Made by a program: the position numbers and the translations under genes
The notes under the pieces: generated by a model
Seen by the model: the letters and a program-made list of their open reading frames with translations, nothing else
The model's database searches: none
Told to the model about the DNA's origin: nothing
Part shown: positions 47,117-56,359 of the stretch, piece by piece
How the letters are laid out: each line of letters starts with the position of its first letter
Numbering within the stretch: the first letter of the stretch is position 1
Origin: Symbiodinium natans
Lineage: Eukaryota; Sar; Dinophyceae; Suessiales; Symbiodiniaceae
DNA: 64,000 bases
Reading direction: 5' to 3'
Assembly: GCA_905221605.1 (NCBI GenBank)
Contig: CAJNDS010002579.1
Location: 716,225-780,224 of the forward strand

Positions 47117-47166
47117 CCATGGCAAGAAGTGCGAGCAGCTGCGAGCTCCCAAGGACGTCATCCAGG
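47117..47166 (+). CDS. RS-gene exon
   Basis: Acceptor CTCCCAG|C. Reads HGKKCEQLRAPKDVIQ after one carried base. The donor is CAGG|GTTTAG, supplied by the first unit of the TTTAGGG array that follows. Confidence 0.65.
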
Positions 47167-47240
47167 GTTTAGGGTTTAGGGTTTCGGGTTTAGGGTTTAG
47201 GGTTTAGGGTTAGGGGGTTTAGGGTTTGGGGGTTTAGTGT
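47167..47240 (+). repeat. TTTAGGG array forming the donor of its exon
   Basis: Ten degenerate units starting at the exon edge. Confidence 0.9.
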
Positions 47241-47764
47241 TTGCGGTTCAAGATTTGGAGGGCCTCGGGGATGTGTGCATGTCTTCAACCTACGCGCACA
47301 TGCACACACACACAAACCTTTGACATGTAGGTCTCGGATCTTTGTAGAAGGGGAGGTACCGTTTGTTCTTTGTTCGTAATTGTTAGTCTGTTAGTTCCGC
47401 CTCCGTACGTTTCACCTCTGGCCCCCCCAGCCCCCCAGCCCCGCACATCTTCATCCCCCAGAAAATCCAGCCAAGGGACGAATCCCTAGGTAAGGCGTCT
47501 TAGCAGGGCGGAAACCCTAAGCTTCTAATAACCGTTTAGTAAGCCTTCAGCACCTTGGGGGCCAAATGAAGCCTAAAAGGGTTTTATGGTCCATAACTCC
47601 TTAGTAGCTGAGTGAGTACACTTTGCACTTTTTTGGGATACTATAACCCCGTACAGAACTGAAAGCTCACACTTTTTGGGGGGCTTTTGAACTTAGCAAC
47701 TAAGGTACCATCATAGGAAGTATAGTAGTAGAGGGCAGGACCTCAACTTTTGGGTTCCTCTGGT

Positions 47765-47852
47765 CCCCCAAACCCTAAACCCTAAACCCTGAACCCTAAA
47801 CCCTGAACCCTAAACCCTAAACCCTAAACCCTAAACCCTAAACCCTAAACCT
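47765..47852 (-). repeat. CCCTAAA array before RS-gene exon
   Basis: Twelve units, ending about 14 bases before the acceptor. Confidence 0.97.
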
Positions 47853-47868
47853 TCGCGGCAGGACGCAG

Positions 47869-47936
47869 AGAAGGCCAAACCCCCCGAGACGGATCCCGGC
47901 ACTGGAGGAGGAGATGACCCTTTGCTTGATATAAGG
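47869..47936 (+). CDS. RS-gene exon, acidic/Gly
   Basis: Acceptor GACGCAG|AG (or CAG at 47861). After two carried bases it reads KAKPPETDPGTGGGDDPLLD then IR. Donor AAGG|GTTTAG from the adjoining array, phase 0, matching the exon at 48215. Confidence 0.65.
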
Positions 47937-48070
47937 GTTTAGGGTTTAGGGTTTAGGGTTCGGGTTTTAGGATTTCGGGTTCAGGGTTTAGGGCTTAGGG
48001 TTTAGGGTGTAGGGTTTAGGGGTCAGGGTTTAGGGTTTAGGGTTTTCGGGTTTAGGGTTTTGGGTTCAGC
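47937..48070 (+). repeat. TTTAGGG array forming the donor of its exon
   Basis: About 18 units with TTCGGG and GTGTAGGG variants. Confidence 0.95.
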
Positions 48071-48214
48071 GATGAGGGTCAAGGGCAAGGGGCTTTAGGA
48101 CCTTCATGGGCTAATGGCCTTACGGTCCACCCCTAGGTTCTGGCACAAGGGTGTTGAGGGAGAAGCCCATTCCCCTCCCAAAAAGCGGCGACCCACGCAT
48201 GCGGAGCATCCCAG

Positions 48215-48268
48215 GCATGGAAAAAGGGCCAGAGCTGGAAAGGCAAGCAGAACTGGAACAACTGGCAG
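48215..48268 (+). CDS. Trp-rich exon 1 of the RS/Trp gene
   Basis: Acceptor ATCCCAG|GCA, GC donor CAG|GCTCGC. Reads AWKKGQSWKGKQNWNNWQ, exactly 18 codons, phase 0 to 0. First of six exons with W every 3-8 residues among K, N, G, Q and S. Confidence 0.75.
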
Positions 48269-48649
48269 GCTCGCGTGCTTAGAGGGTCTTGCCAGAAGGC
48301 TTTTAAGGGAGGGTGTAGTACCCAACTGAACAGTATCCCTAAGGTTTTCGAGATACTTTTTCCCCCCCCCCTCTTAAGGTTCCCAAAATACATCCTCCCC
48401 TCAGGCCGGTACCTCCGCCCTAAAGTTCCGCTTGTAGGCTTTATACCTCAGGCTTCAGGGTTTTTGGGCCGCAATACGTAGCGAGTTCCCCAGATGCACT
48501 GCAGCCTACCCAGCAGCCGTGGGCATGGCCATGCTTGTTTTGGAGGGTGCTGCTCCCGTCAACCCCCCAAAGCCTAGAAAAAGAAGTTGTTGCATGCTTT
48601 GGCCCCTTCCTTGCAGTACAGTACTCCAAGAGGGAGCCTAATTTAGAGA

Positions 48650-48700
48650 ACTTAGGGTTTAGGGTTTAGGGTTTAGACCTAGGTTTTAGGGTTTAGGGTC
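48650..48700 (+). repeat. TTTAGGG array
   Basis: Four units, a short gap, then two or three more; TTTTAGGG units recur at 48742-48760. Confidence 0.9.
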
Positions 48701-48771
48701 CCCCCTGCGTTCCTTACCTTAACTTGGAACAGCGGAGAAGTTTTAGGGTTTAGGGATTAGGGGTGGCTCAG

Positions 48772-48827
48772 GGCAACAACAAGTGGGGCAACTGGAAGAA
48801 GCAGGAGGACACTCAGGACGGAGAGGG
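48772..48827 (+). CDS. Trp-rich exon 2
   Basis: Acceptor GGCTCAG|GGC. Reads GNNKWGNWKKQEDTQDGE plus two bases; donor GAGGG|GTTTAG lies in the TTTAGGG array at 48828-48870. Confidence 0.7.
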
Positions 48828-49118
48828 GTTTAGGGTTTAGGGTTTATAGGGTTTATAGGGTTTAGGGTTGACTGAACGCATGTTTACACCCTTGAAGACG
48901 GCAAAAAACCCGAAACACTCTATAAACCGCACCAACCCTGCACCCGCTAGACCTTATATGCCAAAAAGCCCTTAACTTTAAACGCCCCTCATCTGGATTT
49001 CTAGCCCCTTTTTGTGTTTTAGAGGTTGTTCCTCAATTTAGGTTTAGGGCTTCGGGTTCAGGGTTTAGGGTTTAGTGTCGAAATCTGATTCCGGGCGCGA
49101 GATGTCTCAACCCTGCAG

Positions 49119-49128
49119 CAAGAAAAAG
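49119..49128 (+). CDS. possible 10-nt micro-exon (KKK)
   Basis: CCCTGCAG|CAAGAAAAAG|GTTTGG. One base completes the codon left by the exon at 48772, then three Lys codons, leaving phase 0 for the exon at 49712. It is proposed only because it repairs an otherwise broken phase chain. Confidence 0.35.
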
Positions 49129-49225
49129 GTTTGGGGTTTAGGGTTGGGTAGTTCTCTGGCTGATTGGCTCCTGCAGTCCAGATGCCAAAAAAAGGGTACC
49201 CGACCCTAAACCTAAACCCTAACCT

Positions 49226-49436
49226 AGTAGTAGAGTAGGTAATCTTGAGCCGTTTTTGGGTAATATACTGTAATCCCCTTATAATCCTAAAGGCTAACCT
49301 TTAGTTCCTCCAGGTTACTGGACAACTACAGTATAAACTCCAAAAAGTTGGAACATCCTTATCCCCGTACCCCCCAAAGTTATACAAAAGGGATTCCCCA
49401 GCTCTAATCATCCTTAAACCCCATGTTCCAACTTTC
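49226..49436. mobile_element. family A and inverted family E elements, adjacent
   Basis: 49226-49326: GTAGAGTAGGTAATCTTGAG ... GGTTACTGGACAAC. 49333-49436: CTCCAAAAAGTTGGAACATC ... ATGTTCCAACTTTCTGGAG. Confidence 0.8.
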
Positions 49437-49439
49437 TGG

Positions 49440-49515
49440 AGAGGGTACCCAACCCTAAACCCAAACCCTAAGCCCTAGACTCCAAACCCTAAACCCAAAA
49501 CCCTAAACCTAAACA
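49440..49515 (-). repeat. CCCTAAA array, degenerate
   Basis: CCCAAACCCTAAGCCC-type units. Confidence 0.9.
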
Positions 49516-49711
49516 AGGGCTTTGCAAGTCCTCTTCGGCCGGTGAGGAGTCAAAGGAATCCACCGTTGGTCGTGGTATGCGCGCCTGGAGTGACGACGCC
49601 GCTCGCCTCGTTTGTCGTAATATTCATGTTGCGGCGATTCTGCTCAAGCTTAGGGTTTAGGGCTTAAGCTCCGGCACAGCTGGCCGAACCGCGCAACTAC
49701 CCTTAGATAAG

Positions 49712-49789
49712 GAGGATGACAAGAAGGCGAAAGAGGCGCTCAAGGAGCGCAAAAAGGATGCTTCCAAGAAGGACGGTGAGGAGAACAAG
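49712..49789 (+). CDS. Lys/Glu-rich exon of the RS/Trp gene
   Basis: Acceptor GATAAG|GAG, GC donor CAAG|GCCAGG. Reads EDDKKAKEALKERKKDASKK then DGEENK: 26 codons, phase 0 to 0, a charged single-helix type segment. It joins to EESNGKDKED in the next exon. Confidence 0.7.
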
Positions 49790-49898
49790 GCCAGGGATTG
49801 AATTACGGCTGTCTACTGAGTTGAGGGTTGAGATCTGGCTCGCACCCAAGCCCAGTTGCGAAAAGGGTTTTAGGGGGGAGATTGCCCCGCGTGTGCAG

Positions 49899-49956
49899 GA
49901 GGAAAGCAACGGCAAAGACAAGGAAGACTGGAGCAACTGGTCTGGCTGGAAAGGAG
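49899..49956 (+). CDS. Trp-rich exon 3
   Basis: Acceptor GTGTGCAG|GAG. Reads EESNGKDKEDWSNWSGWKG plus one base; GC donor GGAG|GCAGCC. Phase 1 matches the two leading bases of the next exon. Confidence 0.75.
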
Positions 49957-49987
49957 GCAGCCACAGAGTTTTCCAAAGTCTCCCCTG

Positions 49988-50054
49988 TGTGTGTGTGTGT
50001 GTGTGTGTGTTTGAGGGTCACCCCCCCCCCCCCCCCCCCAAAAAAAAAAAATAA
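49988..50054. repeat. (GT)n then C18-A12 tract
   Basis: GTGTGTGT, then a C homopolymer changing directly to A. Confidence 0.95.
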
Positions 50055-50462
50055 AATCCGCGAAAAAAAGGGCCAGCATGCCTCCCTTAGAGAGCTCCGG
50101 AAAACGGGCGTGAGGTCCCCCAAGCTCTCCCTGATGTCCAGAATTCAGGGCAGCTGCACGTTGAATCGAGCCGAGGGTCTTGCAGAATTCCGGAGAACGT
50201 TCCCTGTAGTTCTGGGGACATCGCGTGTAGTTTGTTTGAGTCAAACCCAACGGGTTGTTTACACTTCTTCTTTTTCGGGTCCCTAGCCCGCTCGGAAAGG
50301 CAATGCCGAAAGCCTATACCCTATCTGACCTATTGAGCTTTAAAGCTTGGGCACACACCACACACAAATGTGTGTATGTATATATATATATATCTATTTC
50401 AGAACCGTGTTCTTTTGTTTAGCCCTCCCTTCCCTCCCCCTCCCCGGTGCTGCTCAGTTTCT

Positions 50463-50533
50463 TAACCCTAAACCCTAAACCCTATACCCTAAACCCTAAA
50501 CCCTAAACCCCAAACCCTAAACCCTAAACCCTG
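50463..50533 (-). repeat. CCCTAAA array before Trp-rich exon
   Basis: Ten units, ending 10 bases before the pyrimidine tract and TTGCCAG acceptor. Confidence 0.97.
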
Positions 50534-50548
50534 CCCCCTGCTTGCCAG

Positions 50549-50632
50549 GTGGTGGGGGTGGCAACTCCTGGAAGTCCAATTGGAAGTCCCAAGGGGCCCA
50601 AGGATGGGGACAGAATCAGAAGTGGAAGGACG
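50549..50632 (+). CDS. Trp-rich exon 4
   Basis: Acceptor TTGCCAG|GT, donor GACG|GTACCC. Reads GGGGNSWKSNWKSQGAQGW then GQNQKWKD with two leading bases and one trailing. Followed, exceptionally, by a CCCTAAA array (50635-50665). Confidence 0.8.
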
Positions 50633-50983
50633 GTACCCCTAAACCCTAAACCCTAAACCCTAACAGCAAAGGGGGTGTTCTGGTTGAGGGCTCTTCGGAG
50701 GATCGGGGGACCTTATGTAGGAACGCGGCAGGGCTATGTTGGGTAGGACAACCACATTACGGACTAACCTTTTAGGGTTTTGGATTTTGGGTTTAGGGGT
50801 ACTTTTTTGGGCACGTAGAGTTGATGACTCCACTTTCGTACCTACTGATATCGTCTCCCGATCCTCCAAGTTTCAAAGGGGCGTTCTAGGGTGTGAGGTT
50901 TCGAGTTGTGGGCTTCAGAGTTTTCAGCAACAGGACCCAGGCTGTGAGCTCGTGTTCCTGAATTCACGGCGCTTGTGTGGATT

Positions 50984-51085
50984 CTCCAAAGGGTTCTGAA
51001 GTATGGGCCCTTGATTTTATAGGGTGCGTTATAAGGTATGTCAGCCTGATTAAGGGCCCTATACAGGGACCGTCACAGTACCCTA
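50984..51085. mobile_element. family F element, partial
   Basis: AAAGGGTTCTGAAGTATGGG ... GGACCGTCACAGTACCC. Confidence 0.55.
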
Positions 51086-51293
51086 AGAGTTGTTGACCGC
51101 CTGTGGTTGTGCTTTTGTATTTGCCCCGGCTTGTCGACATTTTGCGCAAAAAGTACCTTAACGACCCCAAAACTACTTTTGTCTTGGTTACAATGTGTTA
51201 TTACCGTCTTAAGATTTATGCAAACCCTAAACCCTAAACCCTATGCTCTTGGTTCTTGAGGTGCAGTAGCTGCCTCACCATAGGATTGGAAAG

Positions 51294-51354
51294 CCGATGA
51301 TGGCGGCAAGGACGGCTGGAAGCGACAGAAAGGCCGGTTCACCTGGGGCTGGAG
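51294..51354 (+). CDS. Trp-rich exon 5
   Basis: Acceptor GGAAAG|CC, donor GGAG|GTTTAG formed by the TTTAGGG array. Reads DDGGKDGWKRQKGRFTWGW with two leading and two trailing bases. CCCTAAA (51223-51243) is upstream. Confidence 0.75.
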
Positions 51355-51392
51355 GTTTAGGGTTTAGGGTTTAGGGTTTAGGGTTTAGGGTT
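51355..51392 (+). repeat. TTTAGGG array forming the donor of its exon
   Basis: Five units starting at the exon edge. Confidence 0.97.
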
Positions 51393-51449
51393 GCTGTTGC
51401 AAGGTGCTGTGTAGGGCCCAAAATCCCAGTGCTCGAGCCTCCCTCTTGA

Positions 51450-51560
51450 ACAGTTCGGAAGGCCGGTTTAACCTTGGGGTTGAGGTTTAGGATTTAGGGT
51501 TTAGGGTTTATTAGGGTTGAGGGTTTAGGGTTCAGGGTTGAGGGTTGAGGGTTTGGGGGG
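51450..51560 (+). repeat. decayed duplicate of exon 3' end plus TTTAGGG array
   Basis: GGAAGGCCGGTTTAACCTTG resembles AGAAAGGCCGGTTCACCTGG at 51327-51346, and both are followed by G-G-AGG then TTTAGG. The copy has a stop codon in the exon frame. Confidence 0.7.
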
Positions 51561-51579
51561 CTGAGGAGTTTCCACGGGG

Positions 51580-52370
51580 CCTTTGGGCGGTCAAGGCATT
51601 CAAGTATGAGCACGCTGAGGGAGGTTTAGGGCTTATGGCCAGTTGAAGCCCTACAGTTGAAACCCTAAACTCTTCCTAAACTCAAAGCCCCATGGTTGAG
51701 AGTTGGCGGTTCACGGGATACTGTACCCTAAACTCTGATTCAGGCTCCGGGCAAGGTTCCTTGGACGCCGCGCCGCCCGAGGATCGGCATGCTTCAGCTG
51801 GTTTTGCTGGGTCTAGCGTCACGGGATTCAGGGAGGTGGGGGGAGGTTAAGGGTTTAGGGTTTAGGCTTTAGGGTTTAAGGTTTAGGGTTTAGGGATTCG
51901 GGGAGGTTATACCGGTTTAACATCTTCAGATGCCCTCAGGGCCCAATCTAAAGCACGTCGTTCACTACATGCACTTAAGTCTCTAGGACCACCGCACGCA
52001 AGCGGTGTACAGTGTACAGGAAGGTCCCCCGCCTCCCTACAAGATACTGCAGATGTTGTTTCCGAAGGCTGCAATGCTCCTTGAGGGTTCAGGGGATGTG
52101 CTGAAGGCAATTCGCGCACAAACAAGTTCATGTCACCATCAGAGTGCGAGCAAAGTTCCCACCTTACTGCAGTGGCTCAATGAACCCGCCACCACTAAAA
52201 CGGAAGTCGGAGATATTACTATAATAGTATTCCCTCATAGTCCCTGTTTATACTATACACCCCCAAACCTTAAACCCCGGTATTCGTCCTGTAGCCGAAG
52301 CTCGCCCTTTCCCCCGAGATCGAAGATGTTGTTATTTGTTGATTACTTCTCTGGGGTAGAGTGGCTAAAA
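51580..52370. other. mostly non-coding stretch
   Basis: Degenerate TTTAGGG (51848-51895) and a family I-like remnant (52210-52270). A 128-codon open frame on + at 52005-52391 ends in the CCCTAAA array and overlaps the remnant; I cannot support it as a gene. Confidence 0.35.
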
Positions 52371-52377
52371 TTCAGGG

Positions 52378-52422
52378 ACCCTAAACCCTAAACCCTAAAC
52401 CCTAAACCCTAAACCCTAAACA
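52378..52422 (-). repeat. CCCTAAA array before exon
   Basis: Six units, 18 bases before the GCTGCAG acceptor region. Confidence 0.97.
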
Positions 52423-52446
52423 TTAAGATTGTTTTGCGAGCTGCAG

Positions 52447-52513
52447 GAATCGGCAGAGGAGCTGGAAAGACGAAGCGTGGCTGAGATCAGCAGACCAGAC
52501 CCGAGAAGAAGAG
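52447..52513 (+). CDS. Trp-rich exon 6
   Basis: Acceptor AGCTGCAG|G, donor AAGAG|GTTCCA. After one carried base it reads NRQRSWKDEAWLRSADQTRE then EE, phase 0 at the end, matching the exon at 55049. Confidence 0.7.
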
Positions 52514-52519
52514 GTTCCA

Positions 52520-52613
52520 CACCTAAGCCCTAAGCCCTAAACCCTAGACCCTAGACCCTAGACCCTAGACCCTAAACCCTAAACCCTAAACCCTAAACCC
52601 TAAACCCTAAACC
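52520..52613 (-). repeat. CCCTAAG, CCCTAGA, CCCTAAA blocks
   Basis: Three variant blocks in order; CCCTAGA is repeated four times at 52546-52573. Confidence 0.97.
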
Positions 52614-52666
52614 CAACCTTACGCAACTCTCTCCCGTCCTCCACCTCCCCCTCCCGGCAATGCTAA

Positions 52667-52831
52667 GCCTCAATTCTGAACCCGCAAATCGCCCTTGCAA
52701 ATGACAAGCCCCTGCAGAAAAAGATGAGGGCCCGAACGCAATTGAACAAACCCTCAGGTCAAGCTTATGCACATTTTGAGAGTCAGTGGCATCATATTCA
52801 TATCCTCAGACAGCTCCTAAGACCATCCTAA
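52667..52831 (+). CDS. exon-like island in the RS/Trp gene
   Basis: Open 54 codons: ASILNPQIALANDKPLQKKM then RARTQLNKPSGQAYAHFES. Coding-like, but phase does not fit simply between the exons at 52447 and 55049; alternative exon or chance. Confidence 0.4.
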   Translation, partial: ASILNPQIALANDKPLQKKMRARTQLNKPSGQAYAHFESQWHHIHILRQLLRPS

Positions 52832-52845
52832 GATAGCCTAAGACA

Positions 52846-53295
52846 ATGCCTTGGACTGCCAAAACCTTCAACCAATGTCCGCAGACCCAGAGAGGCCGAA
52901 ACCTCTTAATCCCCAGGCAACATTGGGATCCGAGCTGCCCAGGTATTACAAAAAGTACTACAACGAGTCATTTGAGGTTGAGGTTGCTTGAAGTGAACGA
53001 TTCCGCTCATGTTGTCTGGCACCTGCTCTACAAGCCTGCCCCTCCCCATCTCCCCAACGCGAAGCTGGGCATGAGAGCGAGACAGCGAACTCTGATTCCT
53101 CTGTACTGGGTTCTTGTTAACTATAGGATGTCCAGTAGCGCCCTTATTCCCTTTGGGGTTCAGGTTCCCTTACAAGCCCCTTTCATCAACAAAAGGCACC
53201 TTTTTCAATCCGAGTTACTGGGCAAACTAGTTAAAGACCTACGTAAAGTTTCTTACCATAAGTGGGATACGGTTCTTCTTCTAGGAGGTAATTAG
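52846..53295 (+). CDS. 149-codon open frame overlapping family C element
   Basis: The first 90 codons are unique sequence (RLRLLEVNDSAHVVWHLLYK); codons 92-129 are the family C element at 53123-53231. Probably chance or an exonised element; no family recognised. Confidence 0.25.
   Translation: MPWTAKTFNQCPQTQRGRNLLIPRQHWDPSCPGITKSTTTSHLRLRLLEVNDSAHVVWHLLYKPAPPHLPNAKLGMRARQRTLIPLYWVLVNYRMSSSALIPFGVQVPLQAPFINKRHLFQSELLGKLVKDLRKVSYHKWDTVLLLGGN
53123..53231. mobile_element. family C element, complete
   Basis: CTATAGGATGTCCAGTAGCG pairs with CGAGTTACTGGGCAAACTAG. Confidence 0.8.
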
Positions 53296-53586
53296 TATGG
53301 GCCCTGTATTTGGGTTCCTTGCTATAGAACCCTTACTATATAGCCACTATACATAGCAAGGGCCCGTACTTCAGATCCGTAGAAGCACGGGCAAGGGACC
53401 ACACGAAGGGCCCACGGTTCCAGCCTTAGATTTGACACTACGACGGCAGCTTGGTTACTAATAATTTGGGTTCCTTAAAGTAAACTCCAGAAAGTTGGAA
53501 CATGGTTTAAGGATGATTAGAGCTGGGATTCTCTTTAGTGTACCTTTTGGGGTATGGGGAGAGGGATGTTCCAACTTTTTGGGGTT
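53289..53586. mobile_element. family F-like then family E element
   Basis: 53289-53408 contains GTATGGGCCCTGTATTTGGG facing GGGCCCGTACTTCAG. 53484-53586: CCAGAAAGTTGGAACATGG pairs with GATGTTCCAACTTTTTGGGG. Confidence 0.75.
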
Positions 53587-53708
53587 TACTATAACAAGAA
53601 TGGGGTGAACTGAATTCTGCGCAGCATCTTGACGCCTCCAAAACCAGCTTAAATGGCTCATGTTGCTGAGCCCTGCGGCCTTGAAGAAGACATCACCCTA
53701 AGGTTTAA

Positions 53709-53802
53709 CAAAGCCCGAGCCGCAGCGACGCTATGAAGAACCCAACAGCCGACCTTGCTGTAGGATACTTACAAGCATCGGGTCCACCTCACCCAGTGGT
53801 TT
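53709..53802 (+). CDS. exon-like island
   Basis: Reads QSPSRSDAMKNPTADLAVGY then LQASGPPHPV, with donor near GTG|GTTTTAG and a TTTAGGG array (53803-53830). May be an alternative exon of the RS/Trp gene. Confidence 0.35.
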
Positions 53803-53904
53803 TAGGGTTTAGGGTTTAGGGTTTAGGGCAACAGAATGGCCTTTTTTCTTTGTTGGGGCCGGGGGGGGGGCGGGGGGGGGTTTGGGAGGGCATCTTGTTT
53901 TCAG

Positions 53905-54018
53905 AAGGTCCAGGCAGGATCACCGCAACTGTCCCCCCAATCTCAGGAAAGAAGCGTGCGGCGCGCTTCGAGACAACCGAGGTGGCCAAGCCGTCAACGA
54001 CGATGCTTGGCATTTGAC
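53905..54018 (+). CDS. exon-like island, two frames open
   Basis: Acceptor GTTTTCAG. One frame reads GRITATVPPISGKKRAARFE, another is Arg/Ser/Gln-rich. The minus strand is also open. A G-rich tract precedes it. Confidence 0.35.
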
Positions 54019-54103
54019 GACAGGGTTTCCCATTCTTTGCCAGGCTCAGACTGCAGAGTCTACTAGGGTTTAGGGTTCAGGGTTTAGGGTTTAGGGTTTA
54101 GGG

Positions 54104-54298
54104 TATTTGCTTACTTAAGAACCCCCAACAAAGATAACAATCCCCATATTGCCCTTATAAGGAAGAATATGTTTTCTTTCCACAGAGTCTACTACTTGCT
54201 TAATTAAGAACCCCCCCCCCAACAAAGATAACAATCCCCATATTGCCCTTATAAGGAAGAAGATGTTTTCTTTCTTGGGGGGTTCTTAAGCAATTAGA
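54104..54298. mobile_element. tandem family D elements
   Basis: A partial copy (54104-54190) and a complete one (54192-54298) share AACAAAGATAACAATCCCCA and TATTGCCCTTATAAGG. Only the second has the right arm GGGGTTCTTAAGCAA. Confidence 0.85.
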
Positions 54299-54404
54299 GG
54301 AGAGTAGCGGAGTAGCACATGCCATCACAAATCCGCTCCCTGCCCGTTTGCCAGCCCAGGACTTGCAAAATTGAATGGCTGGGGGCCTCAAGGGTGGTGG
54401 GTAC

Positions 54405-54548
54405 TTGGAGGTTCAGGGTTTAGGGTTTAGGGGTTCAGGGTACTTATTAACCCAACTGTAACTGTACTTATAACCCAAGTATAACCATATTCGGGCACTT
54501 AAGGGGCTGATAAGTGGGTTGCAAGTACAGTTAGAATTGGTTATTAGT
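54405..54548. mobile_element. family G element with TTTAGGG inside left terminus
   Basis: CTTGGAGGTTCAGGG runs into TTTAGGGTTTAGGGG, then TTCAGGGTACTTATTAACCC resumes. The right end is degraded. Confidence 0.8.
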
Positions 54549-54589
54549 AGGTACTACGCAGCTGCCTTGCGCATTCGATGGCTAGATTT

Positions 54590-54770
54590 AGGGTTTGGGG
54601 TTTAGGGTTTAGGGTTTAGGGTTTAGGGTTTGGCCAAAGCCAGGTGTGCGCTTGTTTTGCAGGGTTGAACCTCACCCTTCCTTCAGTGTTACTCCCAGGC
54701 CTCGAAAAAACATGCCCGGCATTTAGGGTTTAGGGTTCAGGGTTCAGGGTTTAGGGTTTAGGGTTATAGT
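54590..54770 (+). repeat. two TTTAGGG arrays
   Basis: 54590-54632 and 54721-54770; the second replaces the left half of a family B element (right half 54768-54828). Confidence 0.9.
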
Positions 54771-55048
54771 ACCCCCTCTTATATCCCCAATTATGGACTG
54801 TTAGTATAAAGGGGGAACATCCCAACCCTTAACTCTGAGGAAACAAAACCCAGCAGATCTTGTGCTACTAAACCCCAAATTCAACCCTATCTGAGCCCTT
54901 GCTACCACCCGGACGAAGCCCTGTGAGCCCTGCACTCCAAACGAAAGCAAACCCGGCTCTTTTGCTTACCCTTAGGGATGCTTGGAAATAGTTCTATATT
55001 GGGTGCCATACTTCCTAAGAAACACCTACACTTGTGATTTTTTGCCAG

Positions 55049-55135
55049 GGTTCCAAGTTCAGTATCGTCCCGAGGTCCGCAGCGCCGGAAAAGGAGGCAA
55101 ACGGCGAGGCTGCGGGCGAAGCTGGCGAGGAGGCA
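55049..55135 (+). CDS. acidic/Ala exon of the RS/Trp gene
   Basis: Acceptor TTTTTGCCAG|GGT, donor GAGGCA|GTCAGG. Reads GSKFSIVPRSAAPEKEANGE then AAGEAGEEA: 29 codons, phase 0 to 0. The donor and the next acceptor agree in phase. Confidence 0.75.
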
Positions 55136-55521
55136 GTCAGGGGATTTCGGATTTTGCACTTGCTGTAGGGGCCTTAAGAATTAGAATTGGGTTTGGGAGC
55201 TATTGTAGTGTAGTTACAAGGGGGCCACAAGGGAGTACCCTTAGCAATTCTTCCGACCCCTATATTGCTTGGCCAGTTAAACTTGTTGGGCTTCCTTGTT
55301 TAGTAGGAAGAAGAAGGTTTGCAACCCCTTCTTCCTTGGTTATTGGAGAAGCAAGATCAGGACTCAGGGCTCTCGGGTTTCGAGTTTTCGGTATTTCGGG
55401 GTTGCTTTCGATTTGACGCTCTCGATGTTCAAGGTTTAGGGGGGTAGCCCTAAACCCTTAACCCTAACCCCGGTTGCAAAACCGGGGGTAGCAAGACACA
55501 TTTCTGCTCCCCGCCCTTTAG

Positions 55522-55582
55522 GAGAAGAAGCCAGAGACAGAAGAGGCAGAAAAGGCTGCAGAAGAGGAGCTTGCAGCAAAGG
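55522..55582 (+). CDS. Glu/Lys/Ala exon of the RS/Trp gene
   Basis: Acceptor CCCTTTAG|GAG, donor AAGG|GTTGGG. Reads EKKPETEEAEKAAEEELAAK plus one base, matching the two leading bases of the exon at 56360. CCCTTAA/CCCTAA traces lie upstream. Confidence 0.75.
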
Positions 55583-56205
55583 GTTGGGGGTTCGGGGTTC
55601 AGGTGTTGGAACTACCGGAGGTTGAATTCAGTGAACAGGTCCTTATGTACTTCTCTTCGGTAGTATTGGTGTGCGCTCTTAACAACCTGTAAGCGCAATA
55701 AGGCTGCACACGGCAGGGCTGTGTTTATAATATGAAACTCAGGCACACGGCTCACTTTGCTCACTTAATCCTTTCTTCTTACCTTGAGACCCAACCTCTG
55801 TTTCCAAGCCACTAAGACCCAGCATAGACATCATGAGTCTTTCTACGTGACAGGAACTCTCTTGACAAGGACCCTCTGTTCCTGAGACTGTATTCTGAAG
55901 AGGCGGTTTGACCTCTGCTTTTGGTTTACCCTTGAATTTCCTGGCTTGTTCAACTCTTCCCCCTTAATTATAACAGTACACGGGGGTACAAATGTTTTGG
56001 CATCATGTTTAAAGGACCTTTCATGCTGTCTTTTTCGAGGGGCCTTCACCTCGAGCCCTAACTTCCAAAACCTCAAATTCCTAAACCCAAATTTCTAGAC
56101 CCTAAACCCTAAAACCCTAAACTCTACTAAGCCCTAAAGCCAAAGAACCGTCGGGGCGCTGCTGGAGGTCCTCTCACCCTGGGAATCCAATGAACCCTCT
56201 CAAAT
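55583..56205. other. intron, no exon seen
   Basis: An open minus frame at 55843-56076 looks unspecific. Degenerate CCCTAAA at 56098-56145. Confidence 0.45.
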
Positions 56206-56206
56206 T

Positions 56207-56250
56207 GGGGTTTAGGGTTTAGGGTTTAGGGTTTAGGGTTTAGGGTCTTG
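56207..56250 (+). repeat. TTTAGGG array
   Basis: Six perfect units. Confidence 0.97.
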
Positions 56251-56269
56251 AGACCCTAGACTACTATTA

Positions 56270-56359
56270 ATTACTGCTAAAGGTATACCCTATACTACAA
56301 TAGTTCTTATGAAGGTATGTGAGCCCTAAACCCTTTCAGGGTTCATTTAAGTCCCCAAG
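56270..56359. mobile_element. family L element, right end at exon
   Basis: TATGTGAGCCCTAAACCC then AGGGTTCATTTAAGTCCCCA; the right end CCCCAAG supplies the acceptor AG of the next exon. Relatives are at 56885 and 59425. Confidence 0.55.
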
